A DNA stretch of 64,000 bases from Cryptomeria japonica. Taxonomy: Eukaryota > Streptophyta > Pinopsida > Cupressales > Cupressaceae. Below are positions 45,194-57,318 of the stretch, piece after piece (position 1 is the stretch's first letter; every line of letters starts with the position of its first letter). A model generated the notes under the pieces. That model was not told the DNA's origin. It was given only the letters and a program-made list of their open reading frames with translations, and ran no database searches. The stretch is taken from the NCBI RefSeq assembly GCF_030272615.1, contig NC_081408.1, positions 403,025,889 through 403,089,888 on the forward strand, read 5' to 3'. The position numbers and the translations under genes are program-made.

Positions 45194-47173
45194 ATATAGG
45201 TGTCTTCTCATAATTATTTGGCATGGATTTTGGGAAATTTTTTAGGGCATCCACAGAAACCAGAGAAGAGGTTTTGAAGCCCAGAGAAGGAATTTTAAGG
45301 AAAGTGCAGAAAAAATGGGAGGTAATAAGAAAAGATTCGAACCCACCTCTTGCTCAGATTGGAGAAATAACAGTGAAGTGTGGGATATCCTTCAGCAAGG
45401 GAATTTGAATGTGTTCATGGAGAGGTCAAGTGGGAAAGATCCCACAATTACCAACTATTTCATCAAGAACTGGAAAAATGGCAAAATCCTAGTTGGGTCC
45501 CAGATGATGAATGTTGATGAGGAGGTCATTGTTGAGGCTATGAGGATGATTACTAAGGGCATGAAATTTTATAGGGACCGCAACATATGAGATAAAGCAG
45601 CGGACAAGTTCCCAGTCACGGATGATGAGAGGAGAAAGATGGTGAAAATTGACAATTCCTACAATGCCCCAAAGAGGATATTCAGGCCATAAAGGTTTGT
45701 TTTATTTGCGTCTATCACCTACATTAATTTGGATGGTAGGTTTACTAGAGCCTATGGTCATCACTTTGTCCTGCTCAACCATTTTCGCCATGGGGAAAAG
45801 GTGAGCTTGCCTTATTACCTAGCTTGTTCTATGGACCATACTATCAAGGAGGTTCAGAAAGATCCCAAAGGTGACCATGCCCTCCACCAGGGGCTTATGG
45901 TTTTGGTTTATAAAATGCGTAAGGGGAAATGCATTGAAAAGCCTATTAAAGGAAAAAATACAAGAGATGAGACTACAGAGAGTGAAGCCAGTGGATTCAA
46001 CTTTGATTTGAAGACTGAGGGAGATTCGGAAGAGACTAGTAAAAAAGGGAGGAATAAGGCTAAGAGGAAAAGGATTGTGGTGGATTCAGACATTTCGGAG
46101 TTTGAAACTGAATCCTTTGAGAAAACATTTATTAAAAAACAGAAAGGGAAAGCAATTGGAAAGCAGATTCAGAGGAAGAACACTAAAAAGGGAAATAATA
46201 AAGACATCAACCATGTTCTGGTTGATTCTGAGGAGGAAGTTGAGGAGAACAAGAAGGATGAGGGTCTGGATAAAGAGGGGGAGGAAAACCCGATGATGGG
46301 CAACATTGAGGGTTTGAACACCATAAATTTGCAAAAGGAGGATAAAGGGGATAAAAGTGGTATCGGTGATTATGATACTATAAAAGCTTTATGTGATACC
46401 ATTGGAACCATGGTGAAGGATATTAACAGTTTGAAAACTAATACAATGGCTATTACAAGAGTGACGATTGGTGATAAACCCCTAGTGGAACATGTTAAGG
46501 AACTGGTTGTTGTACTTCACAATGTGGAAGCAATTGAATGTATGGTGGGTAAAATCATAGCAACGGAAAAAAAGTTCAATGAGATGGAAGATAACAAGGA
46601 GATTAAAGGAATGGAAAATAAAATGAACAATCTGAGTAGCAGAATCGATAGAATGGAACTCAATGTTAAGAAGATTGCAGAACAAAATTTTTAGATCCTC
46701 AAAGCTTTGGTGGATAACATGAACATCCTGATCAATAGATTTGAGAACAATGCAGAGAAGGATGGTGACAAAGATCAGCCAGACAAGAAGGGTCATGAAA
46801 AGAGGACCAAAGCTAATACAAGGACCAAGGGTGACATCAAAGGTTGTGAGCTGGAGGAATTAAAGACCTTGGCAAACAACATGAAAAAAATGGTTGTCCA
46901 TGCTGAGGATATCATGAAATGTATTTAGGTCTTTGTCTTTGTTTCTGCAAGGGTTCTAGGTTTTGTCTTCTTGTTGTTGTTGTGTTGTCCTTACGTTGTC
47001 TATTTCTGGTTTTTTATGTTATGTAAGCTGACCCCCTTTTTGTTCGGGTGGGATCTTTCTATTTTTTGAAGTGATCAAGCACGTTTCTTTCATGTTCTTC
47101 AGATCTCCTGGCTTGTACAAGGTTTGGGTACCTTTCAAATACTTGCTTTTACTTAATCAAAACAATATTTCTT
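45194..47173 (+). mobile_element. retroposed insertion with 13-bp target duplication
   Basis: AACAATATTTCTT occurs at 45181-45193 and again at 47161-47173, at both sides of a ~1,967-bp insert that interrupts a tandem array. A 13-bp duplication is long for LTR elements and fits target-primed retroposition by a LINE. The insert carries one intronless ORF and a 230-bp 3' tail rich in T, with no poly(A) beyond a short AATCAAA. No reverse transcriptase is encoded. Confidence 0.6.
45315..46928 (+). pseudogene. ORF2-like protein in the retroposed insertion
   Basis: One frame from ATG 45315 to TAG 46926-46928, 538 codons with stops near 45588 (TGA), 45690 (TAA) and 46692 (TAG). Its N-half holds NYFIKNWKNGKILVGSQMM, MKFYRDRNI, LDGRFTRAYGHHFVLLNHFR and PYYLACSMDHTIKEVQKD. 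The last segment aligns with ATYVADALNHGLEKLKGD of copy A. Then comes a long Lys/Glu-rich region with KRKRIVVDSD (nuclear-signal-like) and a coiled-coil tail. It is roughly half the size of A, B and the E1/E2 ORF2. Function unknown. The relation to the ORF2 family rests on a short block. Confidence 0.55.
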
Positions 47174-47275
47174 CAAGCCTTTTATTAGTTCCTTCACTGG
47201 GCATCTTTGATTTATTTGGAGAAGTCAAATTATCCCTTTTCAATTTCTTTAATTAGGAATCTTATAGCAAAAAAT
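47174..47275. repeat. tandem array, right part
   Basis: Resumes the unit structure seen at 44999-45193 (CAAGCCTTTTATTAG, ATTTGGAGAAGTCAAATTA, TTAGGAATCTTA), confirming that the intervening 2 kb was inserted into the array. Confidence 0.55.
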
Positions 47276-49299
47276 TGTGTAGACCTTTTATGAGCTGGTT
47301 CATTTGACATCTCTTTTTCCATGCTATATGATTTAAAATTCCTTTCCTAATTTCTTTTTAAGTTCAGGTAGAATTTTTTGAAATGCTCTTGTTGATAATA
47401 GGTAAAATAACCTCCATAGACATTTCACTTTTGTTTCCATTTCTCTTGTCCCACTTCCAATGTTATCCAATTTAAAATATCTTTGGATGCATAAAAAATC
47501 TCTAAAATTTTGGCATGAACATCTAAGATGCCTTAAATGACATTATCATTTTAATTCACCTTCAAAATTTCCTTTAATGAATTATCAATTTTCATTAAAA
47601 CTAAAAAAACCCTCAAATTTTGGAGGAGAGATTATAGTGTCTTAACCACATTAAGAGTTGCCTAAATTTTCCTTGAGGTGGGGTTAAATTTGATTGCTAT
47701 TCCTAAAAACTAGGGTCTACCTTCCAAAAATGATATTTTGGAATCCTCATTCAAGCTAATTATAAAAATCCCCAATCTAAAAGAACCAAATCTTGAAATA
47801 TTCACTCTCCAAATTTTGTTCATCGATCTCTACACACCTTCTCTAGTTAGCCAGAAAAATTTAGAATTTTTTATTGAATTTTTGTGCCTAATAGATTAAC
47901 AGTGATCTCCCTTCTTTCTTTGTCAAGTCAAATAGTGCACTCCATTCTACCTGGTATGAAATTATCCACCATCCTCATCTCTAGCCCATTACTATTATTG
48001 GAAAAAGAAGTCACCCACTCCTCATCACAATATATTAGCTCAATAATTAGTTTTTGTAGAGATTTATTTTTGAGAAAATAAACAAAGAATGAACACATCT
48101 TTTCTATAGTTTTTTTCTATTTTTATGTCGATGCATTTCCTTTGGTGAGAGGGATTGAGCTAAATTTTTAGTTCATCTGTTACAACAAACTAGAATGGTA
48201 TAAGATGATTGAAAGGAATTTGGTCATTTGTGACTGAAAATGTTTGATTGCTAAACCATTGTATGATCGAATGAAAAAAATATGTTTCTCACATTTATCA
48301 TGATTTCCATAGCTGAAAGGTTGAAATTTGTAGTGTAAGTGTTTTCACATTTGTCATCTTTGATTTCTTCGATCCAATACTTTTTTATTCAAGATGATGA
48401 TGAGCTTCACCAACTTCTCCATAATTCTCAAAGGGATGCATCCCTTGCTTTGATAATACTTTTTTATTATCTTTTATAATTTTGATAATATTAACAAGGT
48501 TTGAACTTTGGTGACAAGAACAACAACAACATATTGAAACTATTACACCATGCCAATATCAACACCAAAAATTAGGCATTAATTTATTTAATGTATTCAG
48601 ATTATTTACATGTTTAATTTATTTAATTGTTTACCTAAATACATATACCTATGTATTTTATTTATATATAATTAATTATAATAATATTAATTATTAAATA
48701 TTATACTTTATATATTATAAATTATTATAGATATCTTAAATACACATATTTAAAAGATGTTAAGAGATATATGTTTATTTTAAGTATCTTTTAGATATAC
48801 ATTTTTAATATAATTATGCTAATATCATTCAGAATGCAACAAGTAAAATGTTAATTTAGCATATAATTTTTTATATTTGAATATGTATGAATAAATATTT
48901 GAGTTTTTTTCCCTTTATTTTCCTTTTCAAAAGTTGTTCATCTATTTTTCACTTTTTTATAATGATCTTATAAAAATGGAGGAAACATTATTGTCTAAGG
49001 GCTTGACAACTAATATAACAACAAATATTAAACACACACACACACTCTCTCTCTCTATCCTCCAATTTTTTTTTTTGACAATATAATACACACACATTCA
49101 AATTTCAAATAGAATTGACATCACAAAGCTTCATAAAAATAGGGCAAACATTAATGAATTCTCCACACAATAAATATTTGAAAGCATTCATTTTCTTCTT
49201 TTTTTAAATGGATGGGTTAAAGCACAAACCCGTGTCACACCTTTGGCAAACAAAATAGTTTCTAGTCAATGTATTTTGATAAGAATCGTTAGACCAGAA
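47276..49299. other. noncoding, AT-rich
   Basis: No gene seen. 48640-48800 is almost pure A/T with ATTAATTATAATAAT-like repeats. 49031-49060 is a short (AC)n(TC)n microsatellite. It borders E2. Confidence 0.45.
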
Positions 49300-50483
49300 T
49301 GTTAGGCCCAATATGGATAGCTAATGTACTGAGAGGGGAGGGGTGAATCAGTACTCCAAAACCTTTCTTCAATAATAACTTTACTGTTATGCATAAACCG
49401 AATAGTGAAGTAACATAATATAAAGCTAAAACAAATAGATAACAATCATACATGATTCATTCCATAACACATATATTTTGGTTACGCAGAAACTCTTGGT
49501 TAGAGAGAAAAACTGCGGTGGGGATGGCACCCACAACTTCACTACTGCAATAATAAAGAGTGCTCGGTTAGAGCTACATGTTTAGTTATTTCTGATAGCT
49601 TACCCTATTAGGAGTAACAAGATCTGTTGGATCTACCTTGCTAAAGGATTTTACAACACTTAAACTAAATGTTGCACCTGGTTAGAGGCTTTACAATTTA
49701 TAAACTTGATTAGAGTCTTTTACCCTGTTAAAGGTTTCTCTTGCAACTTCAAAATATTACAATAAAATCATTACAAATATCTACAACTTTACATCTGAAA
49801 TGTTATAGCAGATTTTATGTGCTTAGAATAGATTACCTTGCTTATAGCATACCTTGGTAACCCATATTACTCGATAAACCCTTCTGTTTACTTTGTTCTT
49901 CAACTGTTCTCTGAAAACCTTCTCAGTGACCTCTGTGTCTCTGTAATAGTCATAACACTTAGTGCTTTCACATGTCTTGCTTCATATATCTCTCTATCAT
50001 CCTTTCTGTCATGCTACATGTATATTTCTAATCTCAATTCATGTTGTATAAATAGATCTCTTATGACGGTGATCTATTCATTGCTTCAATCTTACAAACA
50101 TGATTTATCGAATGAATAACCATGCAAATTATTTCATTGGTTAGATGACATCAAAATCATACACATTCTTTAAGTGCAATTTCTAATGTGATAACGGTTA
50201 GATGTGCCTCGATCTTGTAACACTTTTTCATATGTATGTCCAGGTTCAATGAATCTGGTAACACATTTAACTCGGTGGATATCAACTGGGTGTGTCATCT
50301 TTGTTGCTCGGTAGACATGTAATGATACTCGGTAGACAGCTTGGTGTACACTACACTCTGAGACTAGTTTCTTCAACCGACTGGACTATGCATACCGACT
50401 GAATATTTCGGTAGAGATAACCGACTAGAGTGTATAGAAATAACTTTGACATAAAACTAATGGCAACTTGATAAGTAGTAACA
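49300..50483 (-). repeat. E2 3' LTR
   Basis: 1,184 bp. In element orientation begins TGTTACTACTTATCAAG and ends GGGCCTAACA. It matches 56139-57313 closely, with small indels. Confidence 0.9.
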
Positions 50484-50497
50484 ATCTCCCCTTTTGA
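50484..50497 (-). promoter_or_regulatory. E2 polypurine tract
   Basis: On the - strand CAAAAGGGGAGATT directly precedes the 3' LTR. Confidence 0.85.
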
Positions 50498-50884
50498 CAT
50501 TAGTTGAGATGTTTGACAAAAAACTACTTTCAAAGTTATAACTCAATAATCTATATACTTGCAAAATTTGACTATACTGACAGTATATACAATAGTCAAT
50601 GAAATAATATATCTAGATATACTCCCCTTATCGATATACTATACAAAACTCTGATTTTGCATGCTCGGTGATCAGTTATGTGTGCTTTGCTTACTGTTCT
50701 ATACACTGCTCGGTTCACTGCTCTTGGATACTCTGCTTGCTCTGCTCGGTATACTCCCCCTGTATACTATACTCCTTTTGTTTGATTTTATACTTTGATT
50801 ATTTGAATGCTACACTCCCCCAATACTGTATCACTCCTCTAATACTATATCATATCACTCCCCCTTTTTGACAAACATCAAAAC

Positions 50885-53800
50885 TTAATTACCATTCGGG
50901 GGTGGTAACTGGTCAAAAATGGATTTGTACTTGATCCAGGCTTCGGTGAGAGCGACAAAGAGGGCATTCTTTACACTGTCCATTAAAGAATTTTGTGCTT
51001 GAATATCAGCCAATAACGATATTAAGTCATCTAGAGTGCTTCCCTCTTGTGTAGTAGATAAGGAGGTGGCTCGCTTGATCTGTTCTTGGACGGATGAAAG
51101 ATGAGGAAGGAATAATCTCTGTAGTGTCATTATATCCATCCTGATCTTGTGTTCTTCATTTCTTAAGTCCAATTGTTGAGCCATGAGCTGTTGTAGCTTT
51201 GTATAAAAATTTTGAACTGAATTTGGCTCTGTGGTCAACTTATTTGAGAGATCGGTGATCTCTTTCTCAATTGCCTCTATTTTATTTTTAATGTCTTTAA
51301 TGAATAAAGAAAATGTGCAGAGTTTCTGAAATAAATAAAGAATGTGCTTGAGTTGAGGAGTCAACTCAGCAATAAATTTGACAAGTTTAACTTTGCCAAT
51401 AGCTATAGCTTTATGTACCTCTTCTATCATTTTTGCAATGAGCTCTTTGTCTTTTAACTTGCTCAAATATTCTGATGCATCTACTCCAGATGTCTCTATC
51501 TTTGTTAGGAGTTCATCCAGTTGAATGTGGATGGTTGCATCAGTGGATACTGTAGCTTCAGGTAGCATATCTATTAAGAGTGCTTTCACCTTCTGAAGTA
51601 CTTTATTTTTCTTTTGAATGGCCATTTGCTTCTCTTGTTCGGCCTTTGCTTTGCATAGTTCACCAAAATCAATGAGTGCTTGCCCCTTCAATTTTGATAT
51701 GTCTACATTGGGCAACACTATTGTTTTTGACAAATCAACTTTAAAACTATGCTTTTTCATCTTCTTTTCTTTACCTTTCATTGATGGAACTAACACAATG
51801 GCTTGTGAGGCTTGATGACCCTCAGTAGGTTGCTCGGTAGAGGAACACTTTGATCGGTTTCTTTAGCCTCTGTAGAGTCCTTTGGTGCCTCAGTATTCGA
51901 TGTCTCAGTTGCAACATTTTTAGTGTTAGAAGGTGCTTGAGATGTCTATTCTTGAGTAGTACCTTCTCCTGTTGTAGACTTATGACCTTCAGTGCCTTGC
52001 TTTGTGTCATAAGGGGTTTCGGTTGGAGACGGGTTGCTTGACTGGTGAATAAGGCTGAACTTGTTCCAAGACTGATTCACTAGATACAAGTTTTGCATAT
52101 GCATTGTCTTCTATCATTTCCTGTTCCGGTGCCTCTATATCCATGACATCTTCATCTATTTGAATGGTGTCAATAGGGTCTCATTCGGTAGCATCAGGAC
52201 CTTGCTCAGTGACATCAGGATCTTGCTCGGTGACATCAACGATTTCAACTGTAGCTTGCTCACCGGCATCCTTGATTTTAAATATTTCCTACCACTTTGC
52301 TTTTGTCTCATTTTCAACTTCAATGTACAGCCCATTCATCAGTTTTAAGGCTCTCTATTTGACAAGAAACTTTGAGTTGTAGGTTGTCAGATGTTCTTTT
52401 ATTTCAGCTACTGACATGTCAGGAAATAGATGAACCAGACTTCTCTCTCTGATCTATTTCTCTGAGTCCATTGCATACTTCCACATATTATCAATATGCA
52501 AGTAAAGTTCATTTGGAAGTGACTTTGCTAGTTCTAATGGAGCTAACCGAAATTTTAGAAGTGTGCAGATGACAGCTTCTTCAATTTGTCTCTTCTCATC
52601 ATTATTTCTGGTTTCATACTTTACATATCTGAATGAACCAAATCCTCCATATTCTTTCAGATTAGCACATAAGTTTTCAACTCTATGTACATTTACCTTC
52701 TTTCTCTTGACAATCTGAAATTTGCTTGCATCCTCTGATTCGGTATCACTAGACTCTTTTGCCAAAATGAGTCTCCAAGTAGATTTCTTATATGTCTTTG
52801 TTACCTTGGGAGCAGTAACACTTTTTGTTTTCTTACTCGGTGAGGCTGCAGATGCTCTTGTGTTAGGTCGCTTTGGAGGTGGAGTCGGTGAGGCCTTTGA
52901 TGTGTCTTGTTTCTTTCTCTTCAACACTTTTCCCTTAGGCAATTCAGTGCTTAGTGTTATTGTTGCCTCTTGGGCTTCAGATTCCTCTTCGGTAATGGCA
53001 ATGGTGCCTTTGACAGGTGTAGAGCAAGAGTCTTCTCCGAATTTCTCTGACAATGCCTTTATCATTTTTGTTGCCTTTCTTCTAGCTTTGGGTACTACAA
53101 TGCTCATCTTTACTTTTTCCTTTACTTCCTCATATGTTCCATACCTTAGCTCAATAGCATGCCTCAGTAATGTGAGAAATGCATCAATTTGTTGTTGTGT
53201 GATGTCAAAATCAATCTCGTAACCCATAGGTGAAAAAGATTGTGTTCTTGGTTCCACAACATTCACATAACAGTAATCGGTGTCAACTTCAAAACATATA
53301 TCATTTTTGTATTTCTCTACTAGCTGGGGTGGAATCCTATATCTGTTATGCATTTTCTCTTGAAATTTACTGAAGTAGTCATCCATAGTATCGATGAAAT
53401 TATCACCTAACTTCTTGATGAAGTCATTTATCTGATGGGTGATTTGTTGGTGTAGTTCCCAAACAAATTTACTGACTGATAGAAAGAATTTTTCAAAATA
53501 GAAAAACATGCATACAAGTAATGATCCAAACTTTAATGTATTAGCCGAGTTGTTTTTCTTCAGCTTCCTGATGGTGTTCAGATTCTCAAACATGTTCTTC
53601 AGCAACACCTCACATAGATCAATTTTCATTCCCTTTTTCACAATTTTGTAGGCCAGGTCTACTGCTGCACAGGGTACACTGTTTTCCCTTGCTGATTGGA
53701 AGAAAAAGTAACCCATTACTCTAATGGCAAATTTTAGTTCTTCATCTGTGACATTGTTCAATTTCAATCCTCTGCAATCTGATTCCACTCCAGTTAAACT

Positions 53801-54267
53801 GATCAATTCCTTCTGTCATATCATCTTTTGGGCTTGGGCATGATCATAAATGGGGTAACCAGTAATCAAATGAATGATCTCCTTGGTAATCTTAAATGGT
53901 TGTTCTCTAGCCACATAAAATCATCGTGAACTCTACTTAGAACAAACTTCACCCACTGGGGTTTGAACACATGGGGATAGGTTAGGGCTTCAGTCAATCC
54001 CTTGATCTTGATGTGTTCATACTTGTTGTTCAATTTACCATCGATGCATAGCTCATCATAGGTGTCTTTAATTTCAACATGACCGAGTTCTTCAACACGA
54101 CATTTGGTGAAGAATCTCACATCCTCGACTAACAGCACTCTGTCTGGGATGAGTGAAAAAGCGGTTTTGTCATCCAGTTCAAATGCAACTTTGGGAGTCA
54201 AAGAGTATTTTAGTGAGGGCTTCTCTACATTGTTGGCAACTATGGGATCTTGGATCTTGGGCCCCAT
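50885..54267 (-). pseudogene. E2 ORF2: large protein of unknown function
   Basis: ATG 54267 (MGPKIQDP) to TAA about 50885, about 1,127 codons. It aligns in order with E1 ORF2: RFFTKCRVEELG and VLSRVHDDFMWLE (N-domain), then ISLTGVESDCRGLKLNNV, IDLCEVLLKNMFENLNTIRK, LKFGSLLVCMFF (shared block), VEKYKNDICFEVD, PRTQ, a Pro/Lys-rich basic middle (PPPKRPNTRASAASPSKK), then a C-terminal coiled coil (ALIDFGELCKAKAEQEKQ through QQLMAQQLDLRNEEHKI). One frameshift near 53905, a TGA near 53817, TAG at 52454 and several more stops between 52454 and 51800 break it. No enzymatic motif. Function unknown. Confidence 0.75.
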
Positions 54268-54569
54268 TGTAGATTTCAGATAAAAGCTAACAAAGGATCC
54301 TTAGGGTTTTAGGATTTTCAAACAATTAACGCTTTATACTTAGCAGATAATGGCAACTAGATAAGATCGATAAACTAGCTTAACAATGCGTTGAGATTGA
54401 TGTAAATACCTTGAATTTGCTTTGTAGGAGGTTTTGATTGCCTTGGATTCTCTTTGATTGGGCTCCATGCAGGTTAGATCAAAAACATTAAATGCACTTG
54501 GTTCCACTTAATTTTCTTTCCTTTTTCCACTTTAACCGAGTAACCAAACTTCCTTCATTCACCGACTTG

Positions 54570-54595
54570 ACAGTTTTCCTATATAGTGCTTCAAA
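54570..54595 (-). promoter_or_regulatory. possible internal promoter of E2 ORF2
   Basis: GCACTATATAGGAAAAC on the - strand, about 310 bp before the ORF2 start. Its position resembles that of the TATA-like box in E1, and both leaders contain an AGGCAATCA segment closer to the start codon. A conserved leader is seen; promoter activity is inferred. Confidence 0.35.
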
Positions 54596-54723
54596 AGACT
54601 TTGATATAATTTCAAACTTTACTATTACATCTTAATTATGTAGATTTGAATTAAGTACATGATAAAATAGGAACTGTTAAGATTTAACCTTGAGATAATG
54701 CAGTCCCTTCATACCTTTACCGA

Positions 54724-56076
54724 TTAATTTGGAATAGGTGCACCTAACTCGGTAGGTAAGGTGCTTACTTCATTTGACACAATTTCCTTCTTTTTCCAAA
54801 TCATCTTTAATTTTTCTTTTATTTCCTCAGTGTCTTTTCTAGGTTGATCTCTGCAATCTCCAGCTAAGTGTCCCACTTTGTGAAAATGAAAACATGCCAT
54901 ACCAAGATTTCTCCATGATCTTCAGTTGTTCATTCCAAACCTTATAAAGTAGTTGGCACTTATATGTCCATATCTTCCACAACATTCACACCATATCCTT
55001 GTATTGTAATCCCATGGTACTGTAGAATACTATCGGTAAGGATCTGTGTGAGTTTGGTAACCTCTAGCATTTGCTCGGTGTGCATACCACATATAGTTCT
55101 TTTGCTTAAACCAACACTTCTCGGTACTATGTCCATATCTATTGCAGTTTTTACAAAACCCTTTGAATTTTGCCTTCTGATAATTGTTCACAGACTTTGT
55201 CCTACATTGATTAGATGTGTGACCATATTTATTGCAATTGTAACAATAACCATTGGACTTAGTGACATTTGGTTGCTTACCTTTTCTGATTTGACACATG
55301 TTGGCAGTGTGACCTTGATTTCCATGGTAGTTGCAAATAGGCTTCTTTCTTTTGATGTTATTCTTGTTTCCAGCTTGCTTTGATGATTCTCCTCTCTCAG
55401 TAGTATGAATTCCCTTCTCGGTAGAGTCTTTTCCTTTGTAACTGAGTCTTGCATCCTTGTTGGGTCTTCTTGTATTCAGTTGCTCATCCAACATCTTTGA
55501 TGCTTTATAGCTCTTCTTGAGTGTTTCTTTGGATTTCTTCTCCGATTCAAGTTCATTGGTCAACCTTGATACTTCAAGTTTCAATGCTTGATTCTCATCA
55601 TTTTTCAGAATTGCTTCATGATGTGCATAACCTAGTTGATCTGATAGGTTTTGTTGAATTCTAGTCAACCTTGTGATTTCATCATTCTTATCAGATACTA
55701 AGACTTCAAGTTGTTGTTTCTCTCTTTCTAGATCTCTTACTTTATCCTCGATTGTCCTCAATGCATCAAGATTTTCAGTCATCTGTGTGCTGAAATGTTC
55801 ATGTTCTCTTTTCATTGCTTTCAGTTGATCAGCTAGTGCTTTGTTCTTTTCTTTCAATACTCCAATCATTTCTTCAGTTTCTTCAGATATACTGTTCTCA
55901 GATGATGTCTCAATCTGTTTCACTAACTCTTGAGAGTCCTGCAAATCATCAAATAATCTTCTTCTCACTTTCAGAGATTTTTGCATTTGCCTTTGCATGT
56001 CTGCAATCACTTGATTAGCATGATCCAGTTCTTCTTGCAGATATACAATCCTCTGAGATTGTTTATAACCTTCCAT
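54724..56076 (-). pseudogene. E2 ORF1: coiled-coil, zinc-knuckle Gag-like protein
   Basis: ATG 56076 to TAA 54726-54724, 451 codons in one frame, with TAG at 55030 and a TGA near 54930. Residues 1-240 are a long coiled coil (IVYLQEELDHANQVIADM through TNELESEKKSKETLKKS). Five knuckles follow: CNYHGNQGHTANMC (CHHC variant), CYNCNKYGHTSNQC, CKNCNRYGHSTEKC, CECCGRYGHISANY and CFHFHKVGHLAGDC; the last two each lack one Cys. It has the same architecture as E1 ORF1, with little residue identity outside the knuckles. The start is chosen after the primer site; the frame is open further upstream into the LTR. Likely RNA-binding Gag-like protein. Confidence 0.75.
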
Positions 56077-56124
56077 TGATAAGATCTCTCTCTTTAGGCA
56101 GTTAAACCCTTTTCCAAGATTGTA

Positions 56125-56136
56125 GCTCTGATACCA
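56125..56136 (-). promoter_or_regulatory. E2 primer binding site
   Basis: On the - strand TGGTATCAGAGC, identical to that of E1 and with the same two-base gap from the LTR. Confidence 0.9.
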
Positions 56137-56138
56137 AT

Positions 56139-57313
56139 TGTTAGGCCCAATATGGAAAGCTAATGTACTGAGAGGGGAGGGGTGAATCAGTACTCCAAAA
56201 CCTTTCTTCAATAATAACTTTATTGCTATGCATAAACTGAATAGTGCAATAACATAATATAAAGCTAAAACAAATAGATAACAATCATACATGATTCATT
56301 CCATAACACATATATTTTGGTTATGCAGAAACTCTTGGTTAGAGAGAAAAACTGCGGTGGGGATGGCACCCACAACTTCACTACTGCAATAATAAAGAGT
56401 GCTCGGTTAGAGATACATGTTTATCTATTTCTGATAGCTTACCCTATTAGGAGTAACAAGATCTGTTGGATCTACCTTGCTAAAGGATTTTACAACACTT
56501 AAACTAAATGTTGCACCTGGTTAGAGGCTTTACAATTTATAGACTTGATTAGAGTCTTTTACCCTGTTAAAGGTTTCTCTTACAACTTCAAAATATTACA
56601 ATAAAATCATTACAAATATCTGCAACTTTACATTTGAAATGTTATAGCAGATTCTATGTGCTCAGAATAGATTACCTTGCTTATAGCATACCTTGATAAC
56701 CCATATAGTAACTCGGTAAACCCTTCTGTTTACTCTGTTCTTCGACTGTTCTCTAAAAACCTTCTCAGTGACCTCTATGTCTCTGTAACAGTCATAACAC
56801 TTAGTGCTTTCACATGTCTTACTTCATATATCTCTCTATCATCCTTTCTGTCATGCTACATGTATATTTCTGATCTCAATTCATGTTGTATAAATAGATC
56901 TCTTATGACGGTGATCTATTCATTGCTTCGATCTTACAAACATGATTTATCGAATGAATAACCATGCAAATTATTTCATTAGTTAGATGACATCAAAATC
57001 ATACACAATCTTTAAGTGCAATTTCCAATGTGATAACGGTTAGATGTGCCTTGATCTAGTAACATGTTTTCATATGTATGTCCAGGTTCAATGAATCTGG
57101 TAACACGTTTAACTCGGTGTGTCATCTTTGCTGCTTGGTAGACATGTAATGATACTCAATAGACAGCTCAGTGTATACTACGCTCTGAGACTACTTTCTT
57201 CAATAACCGACTGGACTGTGCATACCGATTGAATATTTCGGTAGAGATAACCGACTAGAGTGTATAGAAATAACTTTGACATAAAACTAATGGCAACTTG
57301 ATAAGTAGTAACA
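56139..57313 (-). repeat. E2 5' LTR
   Basis: 1,175 bp, TG...CA, matching 49300-50483. It is flanked on the outside by CAGAA, the target duplication. Confidence 0.9.
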
Positions 57314-57318
57314 CAGAA

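Larger units (their letters stand above)
49300..57313 (-). mobile_element. E2: complete LTR retrotransposon without pol
   Basis: LTRs at 56139-57313 (5') and 49300-50483 (3'), TG...CA. The target duplication CAGAA is perfect (49295-49299 and 57314-57318). Primer site 56136-56125, polypurine tract at 50484-50497. Internal content on the - strand is ORF1 (coiled-coil, five knuckles) then ORF2, as in E1; no pol motif found. The LTR sequence differs from E1 except at the end (CCTAACA), so it is a sister family, not a copy. Confidence 0.9.

Noticed and set aside
48640-48800. AT-rich block as a replication origin or matrix attachment region
   Set aside because: Composition alone is not evidence. 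Treated as simple repeat DNA.
49300-57313. The two 1.2-kb repeats as a segmental duplication
   Set aside because: TG...CA ends, primer site, polypurine tract and CAGAA target duplication show that they are LTRs of one element.
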